Shown in pieces: positions 16,500-24,968 of a stretch of 64,000 nucleotides of DNA. Source of the stretch: DASWJZ01 sp964440525 (GTDB lineage Bacteria > Pseudomonadota > Alphaproteobacteria > Rhizobiales > Afifellaceae); contig CAYTTC010000003.1 of the NCBI GenBank assembly GCA_964440525.1, positions 49,682-113,681 on the forward strand. The letters run 5' to 3'. Position 1 is the first letter of the stretch, and each line of letters starts with the position of its first letter. The notes under the pieces are model-generated. The model did no database searches. It worked only from the letters and a program-made list of their open reading frames with translations, and was not told where the DNA came from. A program made the position numbers and the translations under genes.

Positions 16500-17312
16500 T
16501 CCGCCGCGGCCTGCGCCGATTTCTGCGCCGCGTCGCTGCGACCGCACTGATCCTGATCGGCCTCTACGTACTCGCCGCCTATTTCGTCCTCCCGCGTCTG
16601 TGGACCCACTACGAGCACGAGCCGGGCCCTGCAGGGCCGGCCGATGCTGACCGTAACGGCGGATGGCATTCCCGGCGATCCTTTGAACGTCGGCTTGGTT
16701 GGCTCGCAGGCCGAAGCGATCCGCGCATTGGCAGAGGCCGGCTGGTATCCGGCTGACGCGGTGACGCTCAAGTCCAGCATTGAGATCGCCGGCAGTGTGC
16801 TCTTCGACCGCCCCTATCGCGATGCGCCGGTCAGCCCGCTCTTCTACGAGGGGAGAGAGCAGGACTTTGCCTTCGAAAAACCGGTCGGTGAGAGCGCTGA
16901 TCGGCGGAACCATGTCCGCTTCTGGCAGACGCTCGAGAAGGGCGAAGCCGGGAGGCCGGTCTTTCTCGGCTCGGCGACCTTCGACCGCGGCGCCGGGATC
17001 AGCCACTATACCGGCGAGATCACCCACCACATCGCCCCCGACATCGACGCCGAGCGCGACCTCCTGATCGGCGACCACATCGCCGTCCGCATGCTGACTG
17101 AGATCTACCACGTCACCGGCATCGGCCCGACGCTGCGAGGCCGCAACGGCGGCGGCGACCGCTACTACACGGATGGCGAAATCACCGTCGGCGTGCTCAG
17201 CCCCGGTGCCGCGCGAGCGGAAGCGCCGCCGGAGACGCTGCCGAGTCCTACCGCAGTCTCCATGAAGGACGCGCTGTGGTCGCGCTTGAAACGCTTCTTC
17301 GTTTGGAGCTAG
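16496..17312 (+). pseudogene. LssY C-terminal domain protein, frameshifted
   Basis: Begins at an ATG overlapping the putA stop. The first frame encodes a basic N-terminus, one membrane helix (ATALILIGLYVLAAYFVL, residues 15-32) and LWTHYEHEPG. The rest of the family domain (QGRPMLTVTADGIPGDPLNVGLVG through GDHIAVRMLTEIYHVTG) continues in another frame from about 16626 to 17312. Removing one C from the CCC run at 16627-16629 restores a single protein of about 271 aa. LssY_C proteins are membrane-anchored and of unknown function. The rest is well conserved, so this is either a very recent mutation or an assembly or sequencing error. Confidence 0.75.
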
Positions 17313-17322
17313 CCCCGACGCC

Positions 17323-19770
17323 TCAAGCCTTTATGCGCTTCATCTCCGGGTCGTAGAGCGCCTTCAGAAACGGTTTTGCCGCGACACGCTCCGTCGCCAC
17401 CTCAAGCTCGTATTCGCCCGACATCACACAGTCCGCGTCGACGCCATTTGCGTCGCGCACATAGCCGAGGCCGATGTTCTTTCTCACGGTGTAGCCCCAG
17501 CCTGCGGAGGACAGCCAGCCGACGCGCTGCCCGTTCCGATAGATCGTCTCGCGACCGAGGAGCACGACGCCGGGATCGTCGAGAGTGAAGCCGGCGAGGA
17601 GACGGGGGAGAGGCTTTGTCCGCTGGACCTCGATCGCCTCGCGGCCGAGGAAGGGAATGTTTTTCCGCAACTTCACCGCCCAGCCGAGTCCCGCCATCCA
17701 CGGCGAATGGTCCGGCCCGATATCGGCGCCCCAGGCGCGATAGGCTTTTTCGAGCCGGAGCGACTCGATCGCGCGGTAACCGGCATTGGCGATGCCATGC
17801 GGCCGCCCGGCCTGCATCAGTCGCTCATAAACGCTCGCGGCGAACTCGATCGGGATGTGCAGCTCCCAGCCGAGCTCGCCCACATAAGTGACGCGGAGCG
17901 CGAGAACCGGCGCGCCGGCAAGCGCGATCGTCCGGCATGTGCCAAAGGGGAAGCCGGCATTCGACACGTCATCGCGGGTGGCTGACGCAAGTACGTCGCG
18001 GGCGCGCGGGCCCATCAGCGCGAAGACGGCATTTTCGGAGGTAACGTCGACGAGATGCGCGTCGAGGCCGTCGGGAATGTTGCGGCTGATCCAGTCGAAA
18101 TCGTGCGTTGCAAAGCCGGTGCCGGTGACGATGTAGAAGCGATCTTCGGAAACCCGCGCGACTGTCAGGTCGCATTCGATGCCGCCACGCGCGTTCAGCA
18201 TCTGCGTGTAGGTGAGGGCGCCTTGCGCCTTGGCGACATCGTTGGCCGCGATCCAGGAAAGCGCCGCCTCCACGTCGCGCCCGACCATGAGGAATTTTGC
18301 GAAAGAGGTCTGGTCGAAGAGCGCAACCCGTTCGCGCGTCGCCCGGTGCTCTCTCCCGACCGCCGCGAACCAGTTCTGCCGGCTGTAGGAATAGATGTCC
18401 TCCGCTGCCTCGCCCGCACTCAAGTCCGCGAACCAGTTCGGCCGCTCGAAGCCGAGCTTTTCACCGAACACCGCACCGTCGGCCTTCAGCCGGTCGTAGA
18501 GCGGAGAACGTCGGAGCGGACGGCCGGACGAAAACTCCTCAAAGGGCCAGGCCATGGTGTAGTGCTTGGAATAGGCCTCGAGCGTGCGTGTCCTCACCCA
18601 GTCCACGTCGGAATGATTGCGGCCAAAACGCCGGATATCGACCGGCCAGAGGTCGTAGGGCGGCTCGCCCTTGGCGATCCACTCGGCGAGCGCCATGCCA
18701 GCGCCACCGCCCGACGCGATGCCGAAGGCATTGAAGCCGGCGGCGACGAAGATTCCGCGCACTTCCGGCGCCTCGCCGAGAATGAAATTGCCGTCGGGCG
18801 TAAAACTCTCCGGCCCGTTGATTAGTTGTTTGATTCCCGTGTGCTCAAGCGCCGGAACGCGAGGCAGCGCCAGCTCCATTACGGGAGCGAAATGATCCCA
18901 GTCCGGGTCGAGCAGCGTGTGGTGGAAGCCCTCCGGAATTCCGCCTTCGGCCCAGGGGACTGGGTTCTGCTCGTAGCCCCCGACGATCAGTCCACCTACC
19001 TCTTCCTTGTAGTAGGTCAGACGGTCGGGATCGCGCAGCGTCGGCAGAGTAGGCGTCACGCCCTCGATCGGCTCGGTAATCGCGTAGTGGTGCTGCACCG
19101 AAACCAGCGGCACGTTGACCCCCGCTTTGCGGCCCATCTCGCGCGACCATTGCCCGCAGGCGATGACGAGCGTGTCGCAGGCGATGAATCCCTCGGCCGT
19201 TTCGACCCCACGCACACGCCCGTTCTCGACGCGGATCGCGCTGACCGCCACATCTTCGCGGATCGTCACGCCTGCGCTCCGTGCGCCACGGGCGAGTGCC
19301 TGCACGATATCGCTCGGGCTCGCCTGTCCATCCGTCGGCAGGAAGGCGGCGCCGACCACGTCGTCCACCGTCATCAGCGGAAAGAGATCCTGCGCCTCCT
19401 TCGGCGAGAGCAGGTGCATTTCGAGCCCAAAACTGTGCGCCGTTGTCGCCTGCCGTTTCACCTCGGTCCAGCGCTCGGCATTGCAGGCAAGGCGCAGCCC
19501 GCCGTTCCGCTTCCAGCCCGTCGCGAGGCCCGTCTCGGCTTCCAGCCGCTCGTAGAGCGCGACCGAATAGCCGAGAAGCTGGGTGACGTTGGCGTTGGTG
19601 CGGAGTTGCCCGACGAGCCCCGCGGCATGCCAGGTCGAGCCCGACGACAGCTTGGCGCGCTCCAGCAGCAGCACGTCGCTAAAACCCATCTTGCCGAGGT
19701 GATAGGCGACCGAGCAACCGACGATGCCGCCGCCGGCGATCACCACTTTCGCCGAAGAGGGGAGGCTCAC
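17323..19770 (-). CDS. Dimethylglycine/sarcosine dehydrogenase-like flavoprotein (FAD + GcvT domains)
   Basis: Protein of 815 aa. The N-terminal DAO-type FAD domain has AGGGIVG at 12-18 and His48 in GSTWHAAG, the residue that binds FAD covalently in this family. An FAO_M linker domain lies near 370-425. The C-terminal half is a GcvT (aminomethyltransferase-fold) domain, about 430-800, that passes the methyl-derived carbon to tetrahydrofolate. Such proteins demethylate dimethylglycine, sarcosine or related N-methyl amines. It is the last gene of a five-gene operon with a betaine-type ABC importer and a kinase, which supports catabolism of an imported methylated amine. It overlaps the kinase gene by 4 bases. 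Confidence 0.9.
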   Translation of the reverse strand: MSLPSSAKVVIAGGGIVGCSVAYHLGKMGFSDVLLLERAKLSSGSTWHAAGLVGQLRTNANVTQLLGYSVALYERLEAETGLATGWKRNGGLRLACNAERWTEVKRQATTAHSFGLEMHLLSPKEAQDLFPLMTVDDVVGAAFLPTDGQASPSDIVQALARGARSAGVTIREDVAVSAIRVENGRVRGVETAEGFIACDTLVIACGQWSREMGRKAGVNVPLVSVQHHYAITEPIEGVTPTLPTLRDPDRLTYYKEEVGGLIVGGYEQNPVPWAEGGIPEGFHHTLLDPDWDHFAPVMELALPRVPALEHTGIKQLINGPESFTPDGNFILGEAPEVRGIFVAAGFNAFGIASGGGAGMALAEWIAKGEPPYDLWPVDIRRFGRNHSDVDWVRTRTLEAYSKHYTMAWPFEEFSSGRPLRRSPLYDRLKADGAVFGEKLGFERPNWFADLSAGEAAEDIYSYSRQNWFAAVGREHRATRERVALFDQTSFAKFLMVGRDVEAALSWIAANDVAKAQGALTYTQMLNARGGIECDLTVARVSEDRFYIVTGTGFATHDFDWISRNIPDGLDAHLVDVTSENAVFALMGPRARDVLASATRDDVSNAGFPFGTCRTIALAGAPVLALRVTYVGELGWELHIPIEFAASVYERLMQAGRPHGIANAGYRAIESLRLEKAYRAWGADIGPDHSPWMAGLGWAVKLRKNIPFLGREAIEVQRTKPLPRLLAGFTLDDPGVVLLGRETIYRNGQRVGWLSSAGWGYTVRKNIGLGYVRDANGVDADCVMSGEYELEVATERVAAKPFLKALYDPEMKRIKA

Positions 19771-20687
19771 GCGCGCCTCATCGCCCTGAAGGCGGCATAG
19801 GAATTTTCGAACCGTGCGAGATTCTCAGCCGTGTATTTCGCGAAATCGAAATCGACCTGCGAGTGGATCTCCGAAACCATGCTCCACATCGTTTCGCGCA
19901 GCAGCGAGGCTGCGGTCATGGCGGCAAAGCGGTAGCGAAGCTGGTCGGTGACCGGCCCGCCGAAATAGGCCTCGAGCAGCGTCTCGCGCATCTGCGGCGG
20001 CATTTCGCTGTTCGAAGCGAGGCCGCCGAGATCGAAGAGCGAGGAATTGAAGCCGGCATATTCCCAGTCGACCAGCCACAGTTTCTTGCCGTCGTCGATG
20101 ATGTTCGCCGCCAGCAGATCGTTATGGCCGAAGATCAGGTCGATCGGCCCCACCGCGCGTTCGAGCTCTTCGGATTGCGCCACGAGCCGCCGGATCTGCC
20201 TGAGATCAGGGCTGGACGCCTCCGAAAGCGAGTGCGCGTAGTCACGCACCACGTGGAACGCCCAAAACAGCACCCCGGGCCCTCTGAGATGCTTCGGAAT
20301 CTCCCGGTGCGTGCGCTGTATGAGTTCGACGATTCTGCTCAGATTCTCGGGGCTTTTCACGTCGTCCGGGGTGAATGTGTGCCCCTCGATGAATTCCAGC
20401 ACGAGCACGCCCGGCTCGGCATGCACGACCTTCGGCGCCACCCCGGCGGCATGCGCGGCGCGGCTCGCCGCCAGCTCGTTTTTCCTGACGACTCCGTGGG
20501 CCTCATTGTCTCCGCCGATGCGGACAACATATTTCCGGCCGGCATCCTCGACCACGAAGTTGACGTTGGAGAGCCCGCCGTGGAGGTCGCTCGGCTCGAC
20601 TGGATCGCTCCACAGCGGTAGCGCCGCGGCCTGACGCCACGCCGCTCCGATCCGCCGGTCGAGCTTTTGGCGATTTGCCTCAGCCAA
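19767..20687 (-). CDS. Choline/ethanolamine kinase-like phosphotransferase in betaine operon
   Basis: Kinase-fold protein of 306 aa. HGGLSNVNF near 36-44 is the glycine-rich start, GHNDLLAAN at 187-195 is the catalytic loop with Asp190, and VDWEYAG at 206-212 is the metal motif. These match choline/ethanolamine kinases (LicA-like). It overlaps both neighbours (8 bases with the permease gene, 4 with the dehydrogenase gene), so it is part of the same translation-coupled operon. Phosphorylation of an imported choline-like alcohol is plausible, but the following enzyme acts on N-methyl amines, so the real substrate is unclear. Confidence 0.85.
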   Translation of the reverse strand: MAEANRQKLDRRIGAAWRQAAALPLWSDPVEPSDLHGGLSNVNFVVEDAGRKYVVRIGGDNEAHGVVRKNELAASRAAHAAGVAPKVVHAEPGVLVLEFIEGHTFTPDDVKSPENLSRIVELIQRTHREIPKHLRGPGVLFWAFHVVRDYAHSLSEASSPDLRQIRRLVAQSEELERAVGPIDLIFGHNDLLAANIIDDGKKLWLVDWEYAGFNSSLFDLGGLASNSEMPPQMRETLLEAYFGGPVTDQLRYRFAAMTAASLLRETMWSMVSEIHSQVDFDFAKYTAENLARFENSYAAFRAMRRA

Positions 20688-22692
20688 GGCCGAGCCTCCG
20701 TTTCATGCGGGCGGCCGAGGCGGTCATCATGCGGTCGGCGATCATCGCGATCATGGCGACGCCGAGGCCGGCCACGATGCCGCGGCCGACATCCGCTTTG
20801 GCGAGCGCGATATAGACCTCTTGCCCGAGGTCGCGCGTGCCCACGAGCGCCGTAATGACCAGCATCGAGATCGCCAGCATGATGGTTTGGTTGATGCCGA
20901 GCATGATCTCCGGCAGCGCCAGCGGCAACCGCACCTTGAGAAGGCGTTGCCAGCGCGTCGTCCCCATGGCGGTGGCAGCCTCGATGAGTGACGGATTCAC
21001 CTCGCGAATTCCAAGCGCCGTGTAACGGACAGCCGGCGCCAGCGCGTAGAGGATGACCGCGATCATCGCGGTGAAGTCGCCGACGCGGAACAGCATGACG
21101 ACCGGGATCAGGTAGACAAAAGTGGGCAGCGTCTGCAGCGTGTCGATGACTGCCTGGACGACGTTCCAGACCCGGTTGTTGAGACCTGCGGCGATCCCGA
21201 TCGGGATACCGATCAGCGCCGCCACGAGCACGGATACACCGACCAGATAGACGGTGACCATCGCCGGGTCCCAGTTGCCGGTGAAGGCGATGAAGAGCGC
21301 GAAGGCAAACGCGATCGCCGCCCGCCGCGGCCCGGCGATGGCCCACGCGGCTGCAGTGAGGAGTGCGATCGCCCAGGGCCAGGGCTGCGCCAGCATGAAG
21401 CGCTTGACCGGCAACAGAACGTTCAGAAGCACCGCCGTCTTCACCGCTTCGAACGTATCGAAGAAATTCACGTTCAGCCATTCGACGAGCGCGTCCCAGT
21501 AATCCGCCGTCGAGATTTGCAGGGAAGGGGGATAGGTCTGCAAGGCGGGCGCTGCGATGCCGATCAGCCAGAGCGCGAGCGCCGCCACGAGCGCCACCAG
21601 CGGCAACGCATAGCGCTGCACAAAGGAGCGTCCGCTCAAATTCCCGACGCGGCTTGCGCGGAGCGCATAGGCCTGGCTGATCCGGTCGAGCGCCACCGCG
21701 AGCACAACAATGGCGATTCCTGCCTCGAGCCCCATTCCGATGTCGAGGCTTCTGAGCGAGCTCAAGACGTCGAAGCCGAGGCCGCCGGCGCCGATCATCG
21801 AGGCGATGATTACCATGTTGAGCGACAGCATGATCACCTGATTGACGCCGACCATGAGTGGCGCCCGGGCGACTGGCATCATGACGCGAAAAATCAGCTG
21901 ACGCTTGGTGCAGCCCGCCATGCGGCCGAATTCGACGATCTCCGGCGACACGTTGTCGAGCGCCAGCAAGGTGATTCGCACCATGGGCGGCATGGCATAA
22001 ATGATAGTGGCGACGAGCGCCGAGATCGGTCCGAAGCCGAACAGGAAGAGGATCGGCAGGAGATAGGCGAAGATCGGGATCGTCTGCATGCCGTCGAGGA
22101 TCGGCACCATGATCCGGCGGAAGCGCGGCGAGCGGAACCCGGCGATTCCAAGAGCGATGCCGCCGACGACGCCGAACGGCACGGCGATGACGATCGAGGA
22201 GAGCGTGAGCATCGCGCTCTCCCATTGTCCAAAAGTCGCGAGATAGAGGAAGGCGCAGGCCGCGAGCGTCGCAAGGCCCGCTCCGCCCGCGTGGTAGGCA
22301 AGGATCGCCGCTGCGACAAGGATCGCGAGCCACGGCAGCGGCGGAAGGATCTCGACCGCCGCCGAGCCGCGGCCGGAGAGAAGGCCAGTCGCGAATAGGC
22401 TGGTGGCGATTGTGAAGGGAACTTCGAGGATCGCAGCGACGAAGCGCGTCAACTCGCGAAATGTGAAAAGGCCGAAGCTCGCGTCGTTGACGAGCCAGGC
22501 CATCGCCTTGGAGACCCAGCCTTGCAGCGGAATGCGCCAGCCGCGTGGCACTTCGAGCGCCCAGCGGGGGAAGGCGTCGCGCGGCAGATAGAGAAAGGCG
22601 AGCGACAAGCCGAAGGCACCGAGCCACAGCACGCGAAGCGGCGGGATGGCCGGCGGCCGGTTGGCGACGATGGTTCCGCTCGCGACCGACAT
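20680..22692 (-). CDS. Glycine betaine/proline-type ABC transporter permease, tandem-fused
   Basis: Inner-membrane protein of 670 aa made of two ProW-like permease domains in one chain. The first has VPFGVVGGIALGIAGFRS and the second VSVLVAALIGIPIGIAAGLNN, each followed by an EAA-type loop (VEFGRMAGCTKRQLIFRVMMP and IEAATAMGTTRWQRLLKVRLP). About 12 or more hydrophobic helices are visible. Normal ProW has about 300-350 aa and works as a dimer, so this fusion encodes both halves. It starts one base after the ATPase stop. It imports a betaine-like substrate with the adjacent ATPase and binding protein. Confidence 0.9.
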   Translation of the reverse strand: MSVASGTIVANRPPAIPPLRVLWLGAFGLSLAFLYLPRDAFPRWALEVPRGWRIPLQGWVSKAMAWLVNDASFGLFTFRELTRFVAAILEVPFTIATSLFATGLLSGRGSAAVEILPPLPWLAILVAAAILAYHAGGAGLATLAACAFLYLATFGQWESAMLTLSSIVIAVPFGVVGGIALGIAGFRSPRFRRIMVPILDGMQTIPIFAYLLPILFLFGFGPISALVATIIYAMPPMVRITLLALDNVSPEIVEFGRMAGCTKRQLIFRVMMPVARAPLMVGVNQVIMLSLNMVIIASMIGAGGLGFDVLSSLRSLDIGMGLEAGIAIVVLAVALDRISQAYALRASRVGNLSGRSFVQRYALPLVALVAALALWLIGIAAPALQTYPPSLQISTADYWDALVEWLNVNFFDTFEAVKTAVLLNVLLPVKRFMLAQPWPWAIALLTAAAWAIAGPRRAAIAFAFALFIAFTGNWDPAMVTVYLVGVSVLVAALIGIPIGIAAGLNNRVWNVVQAVIDTLQTLPTFVYLIPVVMLFRVGDFTAMIAVILYALAPAVRYTALGIREVNPSLIEAATAMGTTRWQRLLKVRLPLALPEIMLGINQTIMLAISMLVITALVGTRDLGQEVYIALAKADVGRGIVAGLGVAMIAMIADRMMTASAARMKRRLGLG

Positions 22693-22693
22693 G

Positions 22694-23740
22694 TCAATTC
22701 GATGCCGAGCCGGCGGCGCCGCGATCGAGAAAAACCTCCATCAGCGCCGCCCGGTTGACGATTCCGATCGTCCGCCCGGCCTCGTCGACGACGCCGAAAT
22801 CGCCCGAGTTCGTCTCGAGGTCGCGCGCTGCCTCGACCACCCGCCTCGCCGCCGGGATCGTGCCGGCCACCACGCGCGCGCCATTCAGCGGCCGCATGAC
22901 GGAGCGGACCGTCAGGATCTTCGCCCGCGGCGCCTCGCGCGTGAATTCCTCCACGTAGCCGTCGGCGGGCCTCACGATGAGCTCCTCCGCCGTTCCGACC
23001 TGGATGACTTTCCCGTCGCGCATGATGGCGATGCGGTCGGCGAGCCGGATCGCCTCGTCGAAATCGTGAGTGATGAAGACGATCGTCTTCTTGAGGAGGT
23101 TTTGCAGGCGCAGGAATTCGTTCTGCATCTCGCGGCGGATCAGCGGGTCGAGCGCCGAGAACGGCTCGTCGAGGAACCAGAGTTCTGGGCCGACGGCAAG
23201 CGATCGGGCAATGCCGACACGCTGCTGCTGCCCGCCGGAAAGCTCGCTCGGCAAGTTCCCTTCGCGTCCGCGCAGGCCCACCAGTTCGATCATTTCGAGC
23301 GCCCGTTTTTCGCGTTCGCGCCGGTCCACGCCCTGGATCTCCAGCGGGAAGGCGACGTTGCGAAGCACGGAAAGATGCGGAAGCAGGGCAAAGTGCTGGA
23401 ACACCATCCCCATGCGGTGGCGCCGGAGCTCGATCAGCTCGCGCTCCGAAACGCCGAGAAGGTCGCGCCCATCGAGAAGGATCTGGCCAGTCGTCGGCTC
23501 GATGAGGCGCGACAGACAGCGCACGAGCGTGGACTTACCCGAGCCGGAAAGGCCCATGATGACGAAGATCTCGCCGGAATGGATGTCGAGGCTGACGTCG
23601 GCGACCGCCGGAATGAGGCCGGCGGCGACCGCTTCCTCGTAGATCGGCGGCCGGCCGAGGCGTCGCACATAGCCGCCCGCGTCACGACCGTAGAGTTTCC
23701 ACACGCTGCTGCAGGAAAGCTTGACGGCGGCTTCGGTCAC
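22694..23740 (-). CDS. Glycine betaine/L-proline ABC transporter ATP-binding protein
   Basis: ProV/OpuAA-type ATPase of 348 aa. Walker A GLSGSGKS is near 63-70, the signature LSGGQQQRVGIA follows, and Walker B is LWFLDEPFSALD. C-terminal CBS-like sequence (VMRPLNGARVVAGT, GVVDEAGRTIGIVNRAALMEVFLD) is where OpuA/ProV ATPases sense ionic strength or nucleotides. The GTG at 23740, with GGAGG upstream, was chosen over a TTG nine codons earlier; MTEAAVKLSC is a family-like start. It lies 90 bases after the binding-protein gene, with a hairpin repeat between. Confidence 0.9.
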   Translation of the reverse strand: MTEAAVKLSCSSVWKLYGRDAGGYVRRLGRPPIYEEAVAAGLIPAVADVSLDIHSGEIFVIMGLSGSGKSTLVRCLSRLIEPTTGQILLDGRDLLGVSERELIELRRHRMGMVFQHFALLPHLSVLRNVAFPLEIQGVDRREREKRALEMIELVGLRGREGNLPSELSGGQQQRVGIARSLAVGPELWFLDEPFSALDPLIRREMQNEFLRLQNLLKKTIVFITHDFDEAIRLADRIAIMRDGKVIQVGTAEELIVRPADGYVEEFTREAPRAKILTVRSVMRPLNGARVVAGTIPAARRVVEAARDLETNSGDFGVVDEAGRTIGIVNRAALMEVFLDRGAAGSASN

Positions 23741-23782
23741 GATCAGGCGCCCCTCCGCCGGCCGCAAGGCCCACGCTATGCG

Positions 23783-23829
23783 TTTGTCATCCCGGAAGCG
23801 CCGCTGAGCGGCGCTGTCCGGGACCCCTT
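23783..23829. repeat. Palindromic repeat copy 2 / hairpin after the binding-protein gene
   Basis: Contains TCCCGGAAGCGCCGCT, GAG, and CGGCGCTGTCCGGGA, a long hairpin starting almost directly after the binding-protein stop (23831, minus strand). It matches the repeat at 12112-12164. On the transcript it would protect or terminate the 5' part of the operon and so favour high binding-protein levels. It has no U-run, so it is more likely a stabilising or REP-type element than a strong terminator. Confidence 0.65.
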
Positions 23830-23830
23830 G

Positions 23831-24787
23831 CTACTTGGCGATCCACTCTTGCCAGCGGGATTCGTTCTTGGCGACCCAGTCGGCGACGACGTCGTCGACG
23901 GATTTGCCGTTGATGTCGACCTCGGTGATCATGCCGTTCATTTCGTCATTGTTGAGCGTCATGGCCTTAGCCGCCTTGTAGGCGCCCGGCCATTTGTCCT
24001 TGAAGCCGGACCACGCGACCTTCCAGATCGGGCCGAACGGCTTGCCGCAGTCGTGCGTGGCGTCGGGATTTGAGCCCCAAGCCGGATCGGTGTAGCAGGC
24101 CGGCTCGTAGGTCGGGAATTCGATCCACTCGCCCGCGAATTTCGCCGGCGCCCAATGCGGCGCGTACACCCACAACATAACCGGAGCCTGGCGCTGATAG
24201 GCGCTTTCGAGCTCCGCGAAGAGGGCGGCGTCCGTACCGGCATGCACCACCTCGAAATCGAGGCCGAGGGCCGCGACGCGCTCCTCGTCGAACCCGCCCC
24301 AGGTTGCCGGTCCGCTCAGATAGCGCCCCTTCGGCGCCGTCTCGGCAATCGAGAAGGCTTCGACGCACGCGGGCTCCTTCAGCGCCGTCCAGTCGGGCAG
24401 GCCCGGGCATTTCTCCTTCATATATTCGGGAAACCACCACTCTTCCTTGGCGAGCATGCCGATTTCGCCGAGATTCTCGACCTCTCCGGTCGCGGTGGCG
24501 GCGTCCATCGCCTCCTTGCCGGTCGTGGCCCAGATTTCCATCGCGAGGGTAAGGTCGCCGGTCTGAAGTCCGGCGAATTGCGGAAGATAGTCGGCCTGCA
24601 CGTATTCGACGTTGTAGCCGGCCTTCTGCAGCACGCTCCCCATGATCTTGGTGGTGATGAACTGGCCGGTCCAGTCGTTCAGCGTGATCTTGATCGGATC
24701 GGTCGATTCCTGCGCAGCGGCGGGAAAACTGAAAAGCAGCGTGGCTGCGATCGCACCGGCTGCGTTGAGCAAAGCGCGCGCGGTCAT
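23831..24787 (-). CDS. Glycine betaine/proline-type ABC transporter substrate-binding protein
   Basis: Periplasmic OpuAC-domain protein of 318 aa. A signal peptide (ALLNAAGAIAATLLFSFPAAA, cleavage about after residue 25) precedes the mature QESTDPIKITLNDW. Features such as NDWTGQFITTKIM, LQTGDLTLAMEIWATTG and the Trp-rich WVYAPHWAPAKF fit aromatic-cage quaternary-amine binding. The ATG at 24787 is preceded by GGGAGAGGGGG, a strong site; an in-frame start further up is not supported. First gene of the operon that ends with the dimethylglycine dehydrogenase-like gene. It is divergent from matB with about 180 bases between. Confidence 0.92.
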   Translation of the reverse strand: MTARALLNAAGAIAATLLFSFPAAAQESTDPIKITLNDWTGQFITTKIMGSVLQKAGYNVEYVQADYLPQFAGLQTGDLTLAMEIWATTGKEAMDAATATGEVENLGEIGMLAKEEWWFPEYMKEKCPGLPDWTALKEPACVEAFSIAETAPKGRYLSGPATWGGFDEERVAALGLDFEVVHAGTDAALFAELESAYQRQAPVMLWVYAPHWAPAKFAGEWIEFPTYEPACYTDPAWGSNPDATHDCGKPFGPIWKVAWSGFKDKWPGAYKAAKAMTLNNDEMNGMITEVDINGKSVDDVVADWVAKNESRWQEWIAK

Positions 24788-24968
24788 TGAAGACCCCCTC
24801 TCCCTGAAACACGCGTAGCGGCTGCCAAACATTTGCCGGCACGCGAATTGGATCGTCGCGAGGAAATGTCGCGCCTGTCAACAGGAAACGCCGCTTGAGC
24901 GCCTGCAGAGCCGGGTGACCGGTGCTGGGCCTTGGCGGTACTCGAAATTCGGCGTGGCTGGGAGCAGG

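Noticed and set aside
15093..17111. A 672-codon frame opposite putA and the LssY-type gene
   Set aside because: Antisense shadow of the PutA aldehyde dehydrogenase domain; no recognisable domain of its own.
20357..22627. A 756-codon open frame on the minus strand overlapping the betaine permease
   Set aside because: Wrong frame of a clear membrane transporter; Arg/Ala-rich with no hydrophobic helices or motifs.
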